64,000 nucleotides of DNA from Sulfoacidibacillus ferrooxidans (GCF_022606465.1 NZ_JALBUF010000007.1:84846-148845), one strand, 5' to 3'; positions 48,055 through 58,032 are shown, numbered from the stretch's first letter. Notes: a model not told the origin generated them from the letters alone. Numbers and translations are program-made.

Positions 48055-49392
48055 TTGCGTAAAAACTATTCAAAAGAAGAAATTATCGCATTAGCGCAAG
48101 AGCAGGATGTACGGTACTTACGACTTCAATTTACGGATCTCTTAGGGGTTATTAAAAACGTGGAGGTCCCAATTAGTCAATTAGAAAAGACGTTAGACAA
48201 TCGCGTCATGTTTGATGGTTCATCAATTGAAGGTTTTGTAAGAATTGAAGAGTCGGATATGTATTTGTATCCAGACTTATCTACTTGGCTTGTTTTCCCG
48301 TGGCATGGCGATCAGGGGAAAATAGCCCGTTTCATTTGTGATATTTATACTGCTGATGGTAAACCATTTGCAGGTGATCCGCGTGGCATCTTAAAAAGAG
48401 CCTTAAAAAAAGCATCTGATATGGGGTTCACTACGATGAATGTAGGCCCAGAACCAGAGTTTTTTCTCTTCAAGATTGATGAACAGGGAAATCCAACCAC
48501 TGAAATGAATGATCAAGGAGGCTACTTTGATCTAGCACCAGTGGATCTTGGAGAAAACTGTCGCAGAGAAATTGTACTAGTGCTAGAAGCTATGGGCTTT
48601 GAAATTGAAGCATCGCATCACGAAGTGGCGCCAGGACAACATGAAATTGATTTTAAATACGCAAGTGCACTTGTGGCAGCAGACAATATTATGACATTTA
48701 AATTGGTTGTTAAAACAGTTGCACGTCAATTCGGTTTACACGCAACATTTATGCCAAAACCTATATACGGCATCAATGGATCAGGAATGCATTGTCATCA
48801 GTCTTTATTTCGCGGTACAGAAAATGCATTTTATGACGAGAGTGATGAAATAGGTCTTAGTGAAGTAGGTAAACAATACCTAGCTGGTATCATGCAGCAT
48901 GCACCTGGATTTACAGCGATTACAAATCCCATCATCAATTCGTACAAACGATTAGTACCAGGTTACGAAGCCCCTTGTTACATTGCATGGTCAGGAAAAA
49001 ATCGCAGTCCTCTGGTGCGTATTCCTGCATCACGAGGACTGGGAACGAGAATTGAAGTACGGAGTCCTGATCCATCAACTAATCCTTATCTTGCTCTTGC
49101 TCTCATGTTGCATGCAGGACTTGATGGGATCGAACGAACATTGAAGTTACCACTTGCAGTCAATCGAAATATCTATGTTATGAATGAGATGGAGCGATTA
49201 CGAGCAGGCATTCACAGTCTACCAGCTTCATTAAAAGACGCGTTAGAAGCTCTTGCCAATGATGATGTCATGCGCGATGCGTTAGGCGAACATGCATACA
49301 CCCATTTTTATGAAGCAAAAATGATTGAATGGGATATGTTTAGAACAGCAGTTCATCCATGGGAACGAGAGCAATATCTTTCTATGTACTAG
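48055..49392 (+). CDS. glnA: Glutamine synthetase, type I-alpha
   Basis: 445 residues; TTG start after AAGGGGATG. Active-site motifs [54 protein letters not shown] and [12 protein letters not shown]. Short GSI-alpha form without the adenylylation tyrosine loop, as in Bacillus, where the enzyme is controlled through GlnR and feedback. Makes glutamine from glutamate, ammonia and ATP. Confidence 0.97.
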   Translation: MRKNYSKEEIIALAQEQDVRYLRLQFTDLLGVIKNVEVPISQLEKTLDNRVMFDGSSIEGFVRIEESDMYLYPDLSTWLVFPWHGDQGKIARFICDIYTADGKPFAGDPRGILKRALKKASDMGFTTMNVGPEPEFFLFKIDEQGNPTTEMNDQGGYFDLAPVDLGENCRREIVLVLEAMGFEIEASHHEVAPGQHEIDFKYASALVAADNIMTFKLVVKTVARQFGLHATFMPKPIYGINGSGMHCHQSLFRGTENAFYDESDEIGLSEVGKQYLAGIMQHAPGFTAITNPIINSYKRLVPGYEAPCYIAWSGKNRSPLVRIPASRGLGTRIEVRSPDPSTNPYLALALMLHAGLDGIERTLKLPLAVNRNIYVMNEMERLRAGIHSLPASLKDALEALANDDVMRDALGEHAYTHFYEAKMIEWDMFRTAVHPWEREQYLSMY

Positions 49393-49416
49393 TATTGTGA
49401 GATTAAGTGAAAAAAC

Positions 49417-50028
49417 CTAAGGCAATGTGCGCCATAAACCAACTACTTTACCTGCAATTGTGACAGTTGGATAGATAAGTGGCGCCATTGTTTTATTTTC
49501 TGGTTGCAAACGAATATGGTCGTCCTCTTTAAAAAAGCGTTTTACTGTTGCTTCATCTTCCTCTGTTAACGCGACTACAATCTCACCGTTATGAGCGGTT
49601 GACTGACGATGGACATAGACAATATCTCCATCATAAATACCTGCCTCAATCATACTGCTTCCAATCACTCGAAGAGCAAATAAGTTATCTTTATCTTTAA
49701 TTGAAGATGGGACAGGAATATAGTCTTCTACATGTTCAATAGCAGTCATAGGTAATCCTGCGGTAACTTTCCCTATGACTGGGACAAGCACTGAAGGTTC
49801 ACTGTGATTGTGTTCTTTTAAAATTTCAATCGCACGTGGTTTTGTAGGATCTCTTCGAATATAACCCCGTTGTTCTAGCTTCTCCAGATGACTATGTACA
49901 GTCGAAGTGCTAGCCAGACCAACTGCATCGCCAATCTCCCGAACCGATGGAGGATAGCCACGTGTTGAAACCGTAGTTTTAATATATAATAGAATTTGCT
50001 CTTGCTTATCTTTCACACTTTGGCGCAT
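49417..50028 (-). CDS. lexA: SOS repressor LexA
   Basis: 203 residues; ATG after GAGAGGGG. N-terminal winged helix ([46 protein letters not shown]), cleavage site Ala-Gly in GKVTAGLPM, catalytic Ser in [15 protein letters not shown] and Lys in EATVKRFF. Represses DNA-damage genes until RecA filament triggers self-cleavage. A near-consensus SOS box lies 66 bases upstream, so it is probably autoregulated. Confidence 0.96.
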   Translation of the reverse strand: MRQSVKDKQEQILLYIKTTVSTRGYPPSVREIGDAVGLASTSTVHSHLEKLEQRGYIRRDPTKPRAIEILKEHNHSEPSVLVPVIGKVTAGLPMTAIEHVEDYIPVPSSIKDKDNLFALRVIGSSMIEAGIYDGDIVYVHRQSTAHNGEIVVALTEEDEATVKRFFKEDDHIRLQPENKTMAPLIYPTVTIAGKVVGLWRTLP

Positions 50029-50093
50029 AAAAACATATACCCCTCTCTACCAACTGTTTCTAGAAGAAATATATCACTTTTTAAGAATAAATT

Positions 50094-50107
50094 CAAACAC
50101 ACGTTCG
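50094..50107. promoter_or_regulatory. LexA (SOS) box between lexA and the DUF1294 gene
   Basis: CAAACACACGTTCG matches the Bacillus LexA consensus CGAACRNRYGTTYG at all fixed positions but the second. It lies 66 bases before lexA and 14 before the divergent gene, so one site could control both. Confidence 0.75.
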
Positions 50108-50120
50108 GGGATGGTGTTTC

Positions 50121-50411
50121 ATGACTTTCAGTCACCTATTTTTCATTTATTTACTTTTGATCAATGTGTGGACTTTTTTACTTATGCGCATCGATAAAAA
50201 AAGGTCTAAACAACGTCGCAAACGTCGCATTCGCGAGAGGACATTACTTTTATTATCACTTGTAGGCGGGGGATTAGGTACATGGGTAGCCATGGGAATC
50301 TATCATCATAAGACGAAGCACTTTTCTTTTGAAATGATTGCACCTTTGTCTACGATGATGTGGACAGTGCTCGTTTTGTATATGATGTATCGTGGCCTTA
50401 TGATTTCATAA
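50121..50411 (+). CDS. DUF1294-family small membrane protein
   Basis: 96 residues; ATG after GGGGATGGTG. A hydrophobic N-terminal helix, then the family core MRIDKKRSKQRRKRRIRERTLLLLSLVGGGLGTWVAMGIYHHKTKH and a final helix. Shares a probable SOS box with divergent lexA. Family function unknown; damage-inducibility is inferred. Confidence 0.85.
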   Translation: MTFSHLFFIYLLLINVWTFLLMRIDKKRSKQRRKRRIRERTLLLLSLVGGGLGTWVAMGIYHHKTKHFSFEMIAPLSTMMWTVLVLYMMYRGLMIS

Positions 50412-50421
50412 AACTGCTCGA

Positions 50422-51633
50422 TTATGATCGAGCTCTGATGGTGTATAGATGGGTGATGCCGGCTAAGCATACAAATGCAAAGGCCGTCATGCAGGCTCCC
50501 ATCCACTGCCACAGACCAAATGTGAGTGTCGCAAGAAAGGATCCGAGTGATCCTCCAATAAAATAGGCAACCATATATACACTATTGATGCGACTGCGAG
50601 CAGTCGGAACAAGTGAATAGATGCGAGCTTGATTAGATATTTGACTTGCCTGTACGCCAAAATCAAGTAACAGTACACCAAGGATTAATAATAGCAATAC
50701 CCCGTCTCCAAAGAGCATGATAACATAGGAGATAAAAGTGATGGATATACCTATTCCAATCATAAAAGAAGGTCCGCGTTTATCTGCAATTCGCCCCGCA
50801 ACAGGCGCGATCAATGCTCCAGCTACGCCAACGAGACCAAATAAACCGACGACTGCACTTCCATAGTGATAGGGGCCTTGTGCAAGACGAAATGCAAGGA
50901 CTGTCCATAGCACACTAAAGGCACCAAACATGGAGCCACCAATTAGACTTGATTGGCGAAGAAGCGGTTGATCGCGAAGAAGTTTGACAAGAGAAATAAG
51001 TAACTCACCATAAGATATCTTATTTTTTGCAACGAGGTGAGGCAAAGTAAACAACATGGTTATTGCAAGTCCCACCATAAGAACAGCTGCCATAACATAG
51101 ACTGACCTCCATCCTAATAATTGCCCGATCGCCCCGCTAACCGTGCGTGCACCTAGAACGCCTAACAATAGCCCTCCCATCACAATTCCTACCACTTCAC
51201 CACGTGTTTCTTCATCTGCTAGATCAACCGCAAGAGGAATGATGATTTGCGGCACGATGGTAATAACTCCAACACAAAAACTTGCGATTTCGAGCCAAGC
51301 AGGTGTCTGTGCAGTAGCAACTGCGGATAATGCGATAGCTGTAAAGATACTTAAGATCACAATCAGCATACGTTTTGGCCAAATGTCGCCTAATGGTGTT
51401 AAAAGTAGTAGGCCACCTGCGTAACCAAGTTGTGTTAATGTAGCCACATATCCCATTTGCGTTGATGTTTCATGGAATGTTTTCCCCATTAATACAAGCA
51501 ACGGTTGACAATAATAAATGTTTGCAACTGATATAGCGGAACCAACTGCAAGCAAAATCGTCAGAGTTCTGGTTAGATGTGGATTTTTTTTGCTTTTCGT
51601 ATGTAACGCTTGTGTGTTCTCTTGACTATCCAT
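50422..51633 (-). CDS. MFS transporter (DHA1-like)
   Basis: 403 residues from ATG 51633, six bases after AGGAG. Twelve hydrophobic helices with motif A variant GYAGGLLLLTPLGDIWPKR after TM2 and the repeat GLVGVAGALIAPVAGRIADKRGPSF in the second half. Proton-driven efflux of small compounds is the usual role; substrate unknown. A small hairpin GCTCGAT/ATCGAGC (50414-50431) overlaps its stop and may end transcripts of both convergent genes. Confidence 0.9.
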   Translation of the reverse strand: MDSQENTQALHTKSKKNPHLTRTLTILLAVGSAISVANIYYCQPLLVLMGKTFHETSTQMGYVATLTQLGYAGGLLLLTPLGDIWPKRMLIVILSIFTAIALSAVATAQTPAWLEIASFCVGVITIVPQIIIPLAVDLADEETRGEVVGIVMGGLLLGVLGARTVSGAIGQLLGWRSVYVMAAVLMVGLAITMLFTLPHLVAKNKISYGELLISLVKLLRDQPLLRQSSLIGGSMFGAFSVLWTVLAFRLAQGPYHYGSAVVGLFGLVGVAGALIAPVAGRIADKRGPSFMIGIGISITFISYVIMLFGDGVLLLLILGVLLLDFGVQASQISNQARIYSLVPTARSRINSVYMVAYFIGGSLGSFLATLTFGLWQWMGACMTAFAFVCLAGITHLYTIRARS

Positions 51634-51835
51634 AGACAACTCCTAGTAATGATATAGCTGCTACAGTTAGTATAGCGGATATGGGGTGTATGAGAAAAGA
51701 GGGAGGCTCCAGTATTTTTTAAGCAACGACTGGTAACATACAAAATGGCATGAATCGATACTGGAGACTTGACGATGTAGTTGAATGCTAACCATAGCTA
51801 TACGGGTAAAATAAGTAAAGATGGGTGACGAATGA

Positions 51836-52516
51836 ATGTTACATTTACTAATTATTGAAGATGATGTTGCACTCGCGCAAGCTATGGAATCTTTGCTAAG
51901 AGAAGAAGGGTATGATGTTTCGCAAACGGGTGATGGAGAAACGGGACTTCATCTAGCACTTAGCGGTCTATACGATGCGCTCATTTTAGATATGATGATA
52001 CCTGGCATCAGCGGATTTGAAGTCTTGCGAAAACTTCGTGCAAACCACAATGGAACACCAGTGCTCGTACTAACAGCACGCGATCAAGTCGAAGATAGAG
52101 TAAAAGGATTAGATTATGGTGCAGATGATTATCTCGTGAAACCATTTGCAACAACTGAACTTCTCGCACGTATCCGTGCACTTTTAAGACGTTATGATAA
52201 AATAGGGCCGGATATCGATGTAATGACTATCGACGGACTTTCGTATCATCTGAAAGCACGGGAATTGATAAAAGGTCAAGAAACATTTGTATTACCACCT
52301 AAAGAAGCTGCACTGTTCGAGCTATTTTTACGTCACCCAGGGCAGGTTTTAACTCGAGAACAAATTATGGATCGCTTATGGGGGTATGAGGCAGAAGTTT
52401 TAGAAAATACGCTCGAAACATATGTCTCGAAATTGCGTAAACGATTGGAGGGTGATCAATGTCCCCTGATTCAGACGGTTCGCGGAATCGGTTATCGGAT
52501 GCAGACAAGGGGTTAA
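51836..52516 (+). CDS. OmpR-family response regulator
   Basis: 226 residues; the ATG has only a weak ribosome site. Receiver domain: acidic pair IIEDD, phospho-acceptor Asp in ALILDMMIPG, Thr in VLTARD, Lys in LVKPF. The C-terminal winged helix (PPKEAALFELFLRHPGQVLTREQIMDRLWGYEAEVLENTLETYVSKLRKRL) is the OmpR/PhoB type. Partner of the histidine kinase whose start overlaps its stop. An inverted repeat CTCCAGTAT/ATACTGGAG (51707-51766) upstream could be an operator. Confidence 0.94.
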   Translation: MLHLLIIEDDVALAQAMESLLREEGYDVSQTGDGETGLHLALSGLYDALILDMMIPGISGFEVLRKLRANHNGTPVLVLTARDQVEDRVKGLDYGADDYLVKPFATTELLARIRALLRRYDKIGPDIDVMTIDGLSYHLKARELIKGQETFVLPPKEAALFELFLRHPGQVLTREQIMDRLWGYEAEVLENTLETYVSKLRKRLEGDQCPLIQTVRGIGYRMQTRG

Positions 52517-53799
52517 TGCGACATCAAAGACTTCGTTTAGCTGTTGTTAACATGGCTGTTCTTTTATTTATTTGGAGTATTCTATCTATTTTTGTGTATT
52601 TTGTACTTCAAGATGAAACGGTCCGCGCAGAACACACTCGTCTTGCTTTTTTTGCAGAACAATTAGCTGACCAAGCATATCATGGCGAAGGCTACGCACC
52701 TAAAAGGCTGCATCCTAGTGATGAGGATGTGATGTATGCGATTTGGCAACGCGAGGGGACAAGCTATCATTTAATTCAATCTGTGATGAATTCAAACACT
52801 TTACTACATTCATTAAAACCAATTGTCAATACCAGCAATCAATTGGTGGTATTTAGTGATGTTTTTTTTCAAGGTGAGCATTATCAAATGTATGTTAACC
52901 ATTACCTAATTCATGGCTCATATACTGTCATACAGGTACTAGATGACGTAGGGCCAGAAGAAGGCGTTTTAAGACATCTTGCGATTTTATTTGTCATCGG
53001 TGGTGTAATAGGGCTAGGACTAAGCATAGCAGGAGCATATTTATTAGGAAGATGGACTTTGCGACCATTAATCGAAGCTCGTTTACGAGAACAGGAGTTT
53101 GTTGCAGATGTTTCTCATGAGTTACGGACACCTCTGTCTGTTTTACAAACACATCTCGAACTACTGCTAAGACATGTAGATACTGAAAATCAAACGATAT
53201 TAAGTGATATAGAACCCATCTATAAAGAAACAAAACGCATGCGCCGTTTAGTCGAGGATCTACTGGATCTTGCTCGTATGGACGCAGGGGTAGTCTCCAA
53301 TAAAAGTGAACAATATTCATTAAGTGAATTATGCAGCGAGGTAGTTGAACTATATGACCCCTTATTTCAACAAAAATCTGTACATTTTTCACATGATATT
53401 TCAGCTAATGTAAAACTAATGGGTGATTCTGGCAGGATGAGACAATTACTATTTATCTTGCTTGACAATGCATATAAATACACGGAGCATGGGGAAGTAA
53501 AGCTGCAAGCGTTAGCAAATAGTCATTCTATCGATCTTATCGTATCGGATACAGGAATTGGGATTGCTCAAGATTGGTTACCGCGAGTCACAGAACGCTT
53601 TGTTCGTGGTGAATATTCGAGAACTCGAGAATCTATTAACTCAACTACTAACGAACATGCATCAACAACAGTTTCATCAGGATTAGGTCTGGCTATTGCC
53701 AAGCGAATTGTAATGTCCATGCAAGGAAAATGGCATTTACAAAGCGAAGTTGGAATAGGAACCACTGTGACCATTCGATTACCAAATAGTCTTCTGTGA
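52516..53799 (+). CDS. Sensor histidine kinase
   Basis: 427 residues from ATG 52516 (TAATG overlap with the regulator stop, AAGGGG upstream). Two membrane helices (about 13-35 and 150-178) flank an extracellular domain of about 115 residues. Kinase core: phospho-His in FVADVSHELRTPLSV, N-box FILLDNAYKYTEHG, G1 VSDTGIGIA, G2 GLGLAIAKRIV. The stimulus is unknown. It phosphorylates the adjacent OmpR regulator. Confidence 0.94.
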   Translation: MRHQRLRLAVVNMAVLLFIWSILSIFVYFVLQDETVRAEHTRLAFFAEQLADQAYHGEGYAPKRLHPSDEDVMYAIWQREGTSYHLIQSVMNSNTLLHSLKPIVNTSNQLVVFSDVFFQGEHYQMYVNHYLIHGSYTVIQVLDDVGPEEGVLRHLAILFVIGGVIGLGLSIAGAYLLGRWTLRPLIEARLREQEFVADVSHELRTPLSVLQTHLELLLRHVDTENQTILSDIEPIYKETKRMRRLVEDLLDLARMDAGVVSNKSEQYSLSELCSEVVELYDPLFQQKSVHFSHDISANVKLMGDSGRMRQLLFILLDNAYKYTEHGEVKLQALANSHSIDLIVSDTGIGIAQDWLPRVTERFVRGEYSRTRESINSTTNEHASTTVSSGLGLAIAKRIVMSMQGKWHLQSEVGIGTTVTIRLPNSLL

Positions 53800-53912
53800 A
53801 CAATGAGTTGGATTTATGGAAGCATTTTAGTGGATATGCCGTTCACATTCGTAGACGAAGATGATACAGTAATCATGTAACCGTATACTTGAATGAGAGG
53901 TGTATATCTGAC

Positions 53913-54860
53913 ATGTTAGAGGGGAATTCAGCCAATACGCTTCGCTTGTACGCTGGCTCATCTTACAAAGAGATGGCACTACAAGTAGCGCAACATCTTG
54001 GCATAGAACTTGGTCAGGTGCATCTTTCAAAATTTCGCAGTGGCGAATTATATGCACAATTTCCAGATAGTGTCCGAGGCGTCGATGTATACTTACTACA
54101 AACATTTTCACCTCCGATTAATGATCATTTCATGGAGCTTTTACTAATGATTGATGCATTAAAGAGAAGCTCGGCTGGTCGAATCAATGTCATTATTCCT
54201 TATTTCGGATATGGTCGACAGGAAAAACAGGGAATTCCCCGAGAGCCTATCTCAGCTAAAGTTGTTGCCGACTTATTAACAAAGGTAGGCGCCCATCGTG
54301 TGATCACTGTGGATCTTCATGCACCCGCCATACAAGGTTTTTTTGATATCCCAGTAGATCATTTATCCGCACTTGGTATACTAGCACATGAAGTTCATAA
54401 ATTAGATCTATCTGATGCAGTCGTAGTGTCGCCCGATGCTGGTAGAGCAAAAACAGCTGAAAAATTTGCGGCAATGCTTGATCTACCCATGGCTATTATG
54501 CATAAAGGTCGCCCAAGGCACAATGAAGCAGTGATTACTCACTTGATTGGCGATGTGAAGGGTAAGACGCCAGTTGTTATTGAGGATATCATAGACACTG
54601 GGGGAACCATTACTCAAGTGGTCGACAATCTCGTATCGATGGGTGCAAATCCTGCTATTCTTTGCGCTACACATGGAATTTTTTCATCTCCTGCAGAGGA
54701 GAGATTACTGCATCCTGCTATTCAAAAGCTTCTCGTAACAGATACTCTACCACTACGCGCAGAATTGCGCCAAATGGCCATTCAAGTACTTCCGATTGCC
54801 CCTTTGATCGCTACAGCCATTGGACGTGTACATTACAATTTGGCATTAAGCACTATGTAA
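53913..54860 (+). CDS. Ribose-phosphate pyrophosphokinase, divergent
   Basis: 315 residues from ATG 53913, ten bases after GAGAGGTG. Typical PRPP synthetase layout: RLYAGSSYKEMA, FRSGELYAQFPDSVRG, DLHAPAIQGFFDIPVDH, and the PRPP loop VIEDIIDTGGTI. Two conserved stretches differ from standard Prs: YGRQEKQGIPREPISAKVV for YxRQDRKxxxREPITAK, and KGRPRHNEA for KRRPxPN. The main catalytic Lys and Arg remain. Makes PRPP from ribose-5-phosphate and ATP. Not next to glmU, so probably a second copy. Confidence 0.88.
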   Translation: MLEGNSANTLRLYAGSSYKEMALQVAQHLGIELGQVHLSKFRSGELYAQFPDSVRGVDVYLLQTFSPPINDHFMELLLMIDALKRSSAGRINVIIPYFGYGRQEKQGIPREPISAKVVADLLTKVGAHRVITVDLHAPAIQGFFDIPVDHLSALGILAHEVHKLDLSDAVVVSPDAGRAKTAEKFAAMLDLPMAIMHKGRPRHNEAVITHLIGDVKGKTPVVIEDIIDTGGTITQVVDNLVSMGANPAILCATHGIFSSPAEERLLHPAIQKLLVTDTLPLRAELRQMAIQVLPIAPLIATAIGRVHYNLALSTM

Positions 54861-54863
54861 TAC

Positions 54864-54904
54864 AATCCCCATGTTTCGGCTAATAACCAAAACATGGGGA
54901 TTTT
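54864..54904 (+). terminator. Terminator after the PRPP synthetase gene
   Basis: Perfect 13-base arms AATCCCCATGTTT and AAACATGGGGATT around 13 bases, then TTTT. It also lies 18 bases past the stop of the convergent small gene. Confidence 0.88.
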
Positions 54905-54922
54905 CAAATCACAGACAGGATA

Positions 54923-55048
54923 CTACATGACTGGGTATCCAGCACCTGTTCCACTTACACCAACTGCACCAGGAACTAAGAGAATAAATAACACAAAGAT
55001 AATCAAAAATACAACAGCCCAACGAGTGTATCCACCAAATGTACCCAT
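54923..55048 (-). CDS. Small hydrophobic protein, YjcZ-like sporulation family
   Basis: 41 residues, missed by a 60-codon cutoff. AAAAAGGAGTGATTGACG precedes the ATG at ideal spacing. The peptide starts MGTFGGYTRW, has one hydrophobic helix (AVVFLIIFVLFILLVPGAV) and ends in a Gly-rich tail. The glycine/aromatic head and the FVLFILLV core resemble the YjcZ family of spore-associated peptides in Bacillus. The frame is sure; the family is likely. Confidence 0.75.
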   Translation of the reverse strand: MGTFGGYTRWAVVFLIIFVLFILLVPGAVGVSGTGAGYPVM

Positions 55049-55191
55049 CGTCAATCACTCCTTTTTAAACACATGACATATGGTACGTAAGGCTACACAT
55101 ATATGTAGAGGCGTTTGCCCTACACTTCTACAAATCGGGCTATCGTGTATAATGACCATCCAATGAAATTGTGTTATACCCCAGGTATAAT

Positions 55192-55587
55192 CTAAAATCC
55201 TTTACGTGGATCATTGATAAATTCTAAACGCCCACAATTTTGGCATACAAACACGTGGAGAACTACATTTTTCTCCAAAGCTGTGTTAAACATGTCCTCG
55301 TCTTGACCGCCAAGCACAAGGTCTGCTGCAAGTCCAAATCCTCGCGAGAGACCACCGGTACGCAACGCATGAGCACCATGATAATTCATTGGGATATTGC
55401 AAGCATTGCAATGATGATCTGGCATTTGTGGTTGAGCATTTGCAAAATTTTGTTGTTGCCCATAGCTACCTGTTCCTTGTTGTGAATAATTACCCTGATT
55501 TTGCTGCGAATAGCCGTTATTGCGCTGCGGATCAAAATCGTTTCCAACACCTTGAGCTAGTCGTTCTAGCTCACGAAAAAAACTCAT
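55192..55587 (-). CDS. Zinc-ribbon protein with Gln/Asn-rich linker
   Basis: 131 residues; ATG 55587 follows GAGGTGA (ATG 55593 is closer than usual). Residues about 20-55 are a low-complexity Gln/Asn/Gly/Ser/Tyr region. Then CNACNIPMNYHG and, 45 residues on, VFVCQNCGRLEFI give two CxxC pairs able to hold one zinc. No catalytic motif. Function unknown; it may bind nucleic acid or a protein partner. Confidence 0.72.
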   Translation of the reverse strand: MSFFRELERLAQGVGNDFDPQRNNGYSQQNQGNYSQQGTGSYGQQQNFANAQPQMPDHHCNACNIPMNYHGAHALRTGGLSRGFGLAADLVLGGQDEDMFNTALEKNVVLHVFVCQNCGRLEFINDPRKGF

Positions 55588-55742
55588 CTTCATTCACCTC
55601 ATACTATAAAATGTCCTGCATTTTCAGTATACAACGAAAACACATGACTCCGTGTGAGGATTTTCTGGATGAGTCATTCGATTCTCTTAACTCCGTATAG
55701 ACACAACATCAATGATTCGCAATCAGGGTTATCCACAGATCA

Positions 55743-55949
55743 TTAAAGAACTTTTTCTGCGCGAGCACAATCATCAAACTGTCCGCGATGAGCTCCATCG
55801 CAAAAAGGTTTATTGTGCGAATGACCACATCGACACAAGGTAAATTGTTCTTTTGTTTCAAAAACGTTTCCTTCTGCATCCACTAACTCAATAGCACCCG
55901 TGACAAGGTAAGGTCCTTTATCGCGTACAGTAATCTTTACATCAGCCAT
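55743..55949 (-). CDS. CDGSH-type iron-sulfur protein
   Basis: 68 residues; ATG after GGAGGG. Single mitoNEET-like motif CRCGHSHNKPFCDGAHRG (CxC...CDGxH), three Cys and one His that bind a 2Fe-2S cluster. N-terminal strands hold ITVRDKGPYLVTG. Soluble small redox or cluster-carrier protein, partners unknown. Confidence 0.93.
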   Translation of the reverse strand: MADVKITVRDKGPYLVTGAIELVDAEGNVFETKEQFTLCRCGHSHNKPFCDGAHRGQFDDCARAEKVL

Positions 55950-56221
55950 GTATTTCCCTCCATTCTAGAGATTTTAAGTTAACTACAGCGTGCACATCCA
56001 GTTTTTAACACATGGAATAAAAGCTTTATCACTCGATTGATGTGTTAAATAGGGATATGATTCCATTGTAACGAAAAGAGAAATGAGTTACAAATGCCAC
56101 AATATTTAATTCCATTGATTTCATAAACATTGTCATCGTTTGTCTATCTTTTACGCTAGTGTCATTCCGTTTCATCTGGTAAGGTGATAGAGTAATGAAT
56201 GTTATGTGGAGGTGCAAGGGC

Positions 56222-57226
56222 TTGAAAAACGTACAAATATCCCACGAAGCATCTAGACCAGCACGCTATGTAAAATGGTTTGGCGTGTTTAGTTCGATAG
56301 GGATGTTTATTATTAATTTTATTGGATTTCTCGACACTCAAACAGGTTCAGCAGAAGGATGTGGACCTGATTGGCCTTTGTGCAACGGCCAAGTGCTACC
56401 ATCGCTCAATAATATGCACGTCATTATTGAATTCATGCATCGATTCTTGGTCGGCTTCTTTGCTATTGTAGCTGTAGTATTTGTAGTATGGGCATTAGTC
56501 AAATTTAGACGATATCGCGAAGTCCAAGTATTTTCTTGGCTTGCAGTCGGTTTTATTATCGTTCAATCTTTACTTGGTGCACTAGCAGTTGTCTTTGTGA
56601 ATCCACCAGAAGTTCTTGCATTGCATTTGGGATTTGGATTATTGGCAATGGGTGGAGTTGCTTTACTCACAGTTTTTTTGTTTCAATATGATCATCATGC
56701 AAATCAAGAAAAAGCTGGTCTATTTTATCGATCAAAACCCTTACCAAAGTCTTTATCAAACTTAATACGCTGGACATGGGTATACATGTTTGGGGCTATA
56801 TACTTAGGTTCTGATGTGGATTTTCATAATGCTGGCCCTGCATGTGCAGGATGGCCATTATGTAATGGTGAAGTATTTCCTGGCTTTAGTGGCAATGTAG
56901 GCCTAGCCTTTTCTCATCGCTTGGCAGCCGTCGCTTTCGCCGCTTTAAGTATCTGGCTCCTGATTGCTTTGCGGCGCGTTAAAAATCAACGACCTGACTT
57001 ATTTATGGGTTCACAAGCACTATTTATCATGATCATTTTGCAAATTATTAGCGGAGCTTGGGTTGTGTTTAGTCACATTAGTCTTAATTCCGCTTTGCTG
57101 CATGTATCTCTTTTGATGGTGTTATTTACCGTATTAAGCTATTTAACATTACAAACTTTCCCTTTTCATGATGTGTCTCTACAAACATCCTCTCAAAAAG
57201 ATACATCACAAGAGGCACAACACTAA
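56222..57226 (+). CDS. ctaA: Heme A synthase CtaA (COX15 family)
   Basis: About 334 residues from TTG 56222, 11 bases after GGAGG; the frame is open to 56195. Eight hydrophobic helices in two halves. Conserved histidines are in EFMHRFLVGF, ALHLGFGLLAM, FSHRLAAVAF and ALLHVSLLMV, and the family cysteine pairs in CGPDWPLCNGQVLP and CAGWPLCNGEVFP. Oxidises heme O to heme A for cytochrome aa3, showing an aerobic host. No ctaB is next to it here. Confidence 0.94.
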   Translation: MKNVQISHEASRPARYVKWFGVFSSIGMFIINFIGFLDTQTGSAEGCGPDWPLCNGQVLPSLNNMHVIIEFMHRFLVGFFAIVAVVFVVWALVKFRRYREVQVFSWLAVGFIIVQSLLGALAVVFVNPPEVLALHLGFGLLAMGGVALLTVFLFQYDHHANQEKAGLFYRSKPLPKSLSNLIRWTWVYMFGAIYLGSDVDFHNAGPACAGWPLCNGEVFPGFSGNVGLAFSHRLAAVAFAALSIWLLIALRRVKNQRPDLFMGSQALFIMIILQIISGAWVVFSHISLNSALLHVSLLMVLFTVLSYLTLQTFPFHDVSLQTSSQKDTSQEAQH

Positions 57227-57308
57227 CATACTACTGAACTTCTCTGGTCATTGATCCGTCTATTAGGTATAACAGCCATAATGGAAATGACGGAGGTTTA
57301 ACATCAGA

Positions 57309-57968
57309 GTGCGAATAAAAGAACAATCCATTCGAGCGGATAAGAAAAGAAAGCAATCTTGGCTAGTGCCCATGATCATTTTGATCTCACTATTCATGGT
57401 TGCTCTTTTCTTTTACTTTGATCAACAGAATGGAATGACTTTGATCATACGTTCATGGGGAATAAGCGGAGTGATCATTGGTATACTTTTGATGGGTATC
57501 ATCTGTATGACTCCTATCCCTTCAGAAGGATTATTGCTCATTTTTTTAAAAATATATGGCATATTTTTGGGCTTATTGTACGCTTGGATCGGGTCTTCTA
57601 TTGGTGCAATTGCCATCTTTATTCTTGCACGCTCCATTCTTTCTCCAATGTTTAAGGAACTAATAGGTTCTTTGCAACAGCATCGTGTTGAACAATGGGT
57701 AAAAAAGCGTGGTGTGAGTGGATTATTGTTCGTTCGATTACTTCCTATACCTGCTTTCGTAGTGAACTATACAGTTGGTCTCTTACCTGGTGTTGGATTT
57801 TTTCAATATCTATGGACTGCCATCGTGTCCATGGCACCTTATTACGCAGGTACTATTTTTATGTTTTTAGGCATTGTTAATGGGATATTTAGCTGGATTT
57901 TGATAGGGCTTTTTATCATCATCATACTTTTTATACTAAGTTTTATTGTTAATCGAAACGTGCATTAA
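57309..57968 (+). CDS. TVP38/TMEM64-family membrane protein
   Basis: 219 residues; GTG 57309, with GGAGG 11 bases upstream. Five or six hydrophobic helices with the family core IGSSIGAIAIFILARSI and the VRLLPIPAFVVNYTVGLLPGVGFFQYLWTAIVSMAPY element (re-entrant SNARE-associated/VTT domain). Related to DedA-type lipid scramblases. Substrate and role uncertain. Confidence 0.88.
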   Translation: MRIKEQSIRADKKRKQSWLVPMIILISLFMVALFFYFDQQNGMTLIIRSWGISGVIIGILLMGIICMTPIPSEGLLLIFLKIYGIFLGLLYAWIGSSIGAIAIFILARSILSPMFKELIGSLQQHRVEQWVKKRGVSGLLFVRLLPIPAFVVNYTVGLLPGVGFFQYLWTAIVSMAPYYAGTIFMFLGIVNGIFSWILIGLFIIIILFILSFIVNRNVH

Positions 57969-58032
57969 AGACATCGTTTTTTTTAGAGAAAAGGTAGTAT
58001 GATAATCATAATAATAAGATGAGGTGATCATC

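Noticed and set aside
55729..55737. Perfect DnaA box TTATCCACA
   Set aside because: A single copy without a cluster, an A+T-rich unwinding stretch or dnaA/dnaN nearby; not evidence of an origin.
56029..56217. 62-codon minus-strand frame before ctaA
   Set aside because: No ribosome site, odd composition and no family resemblance; it lies in the ctaA leader.
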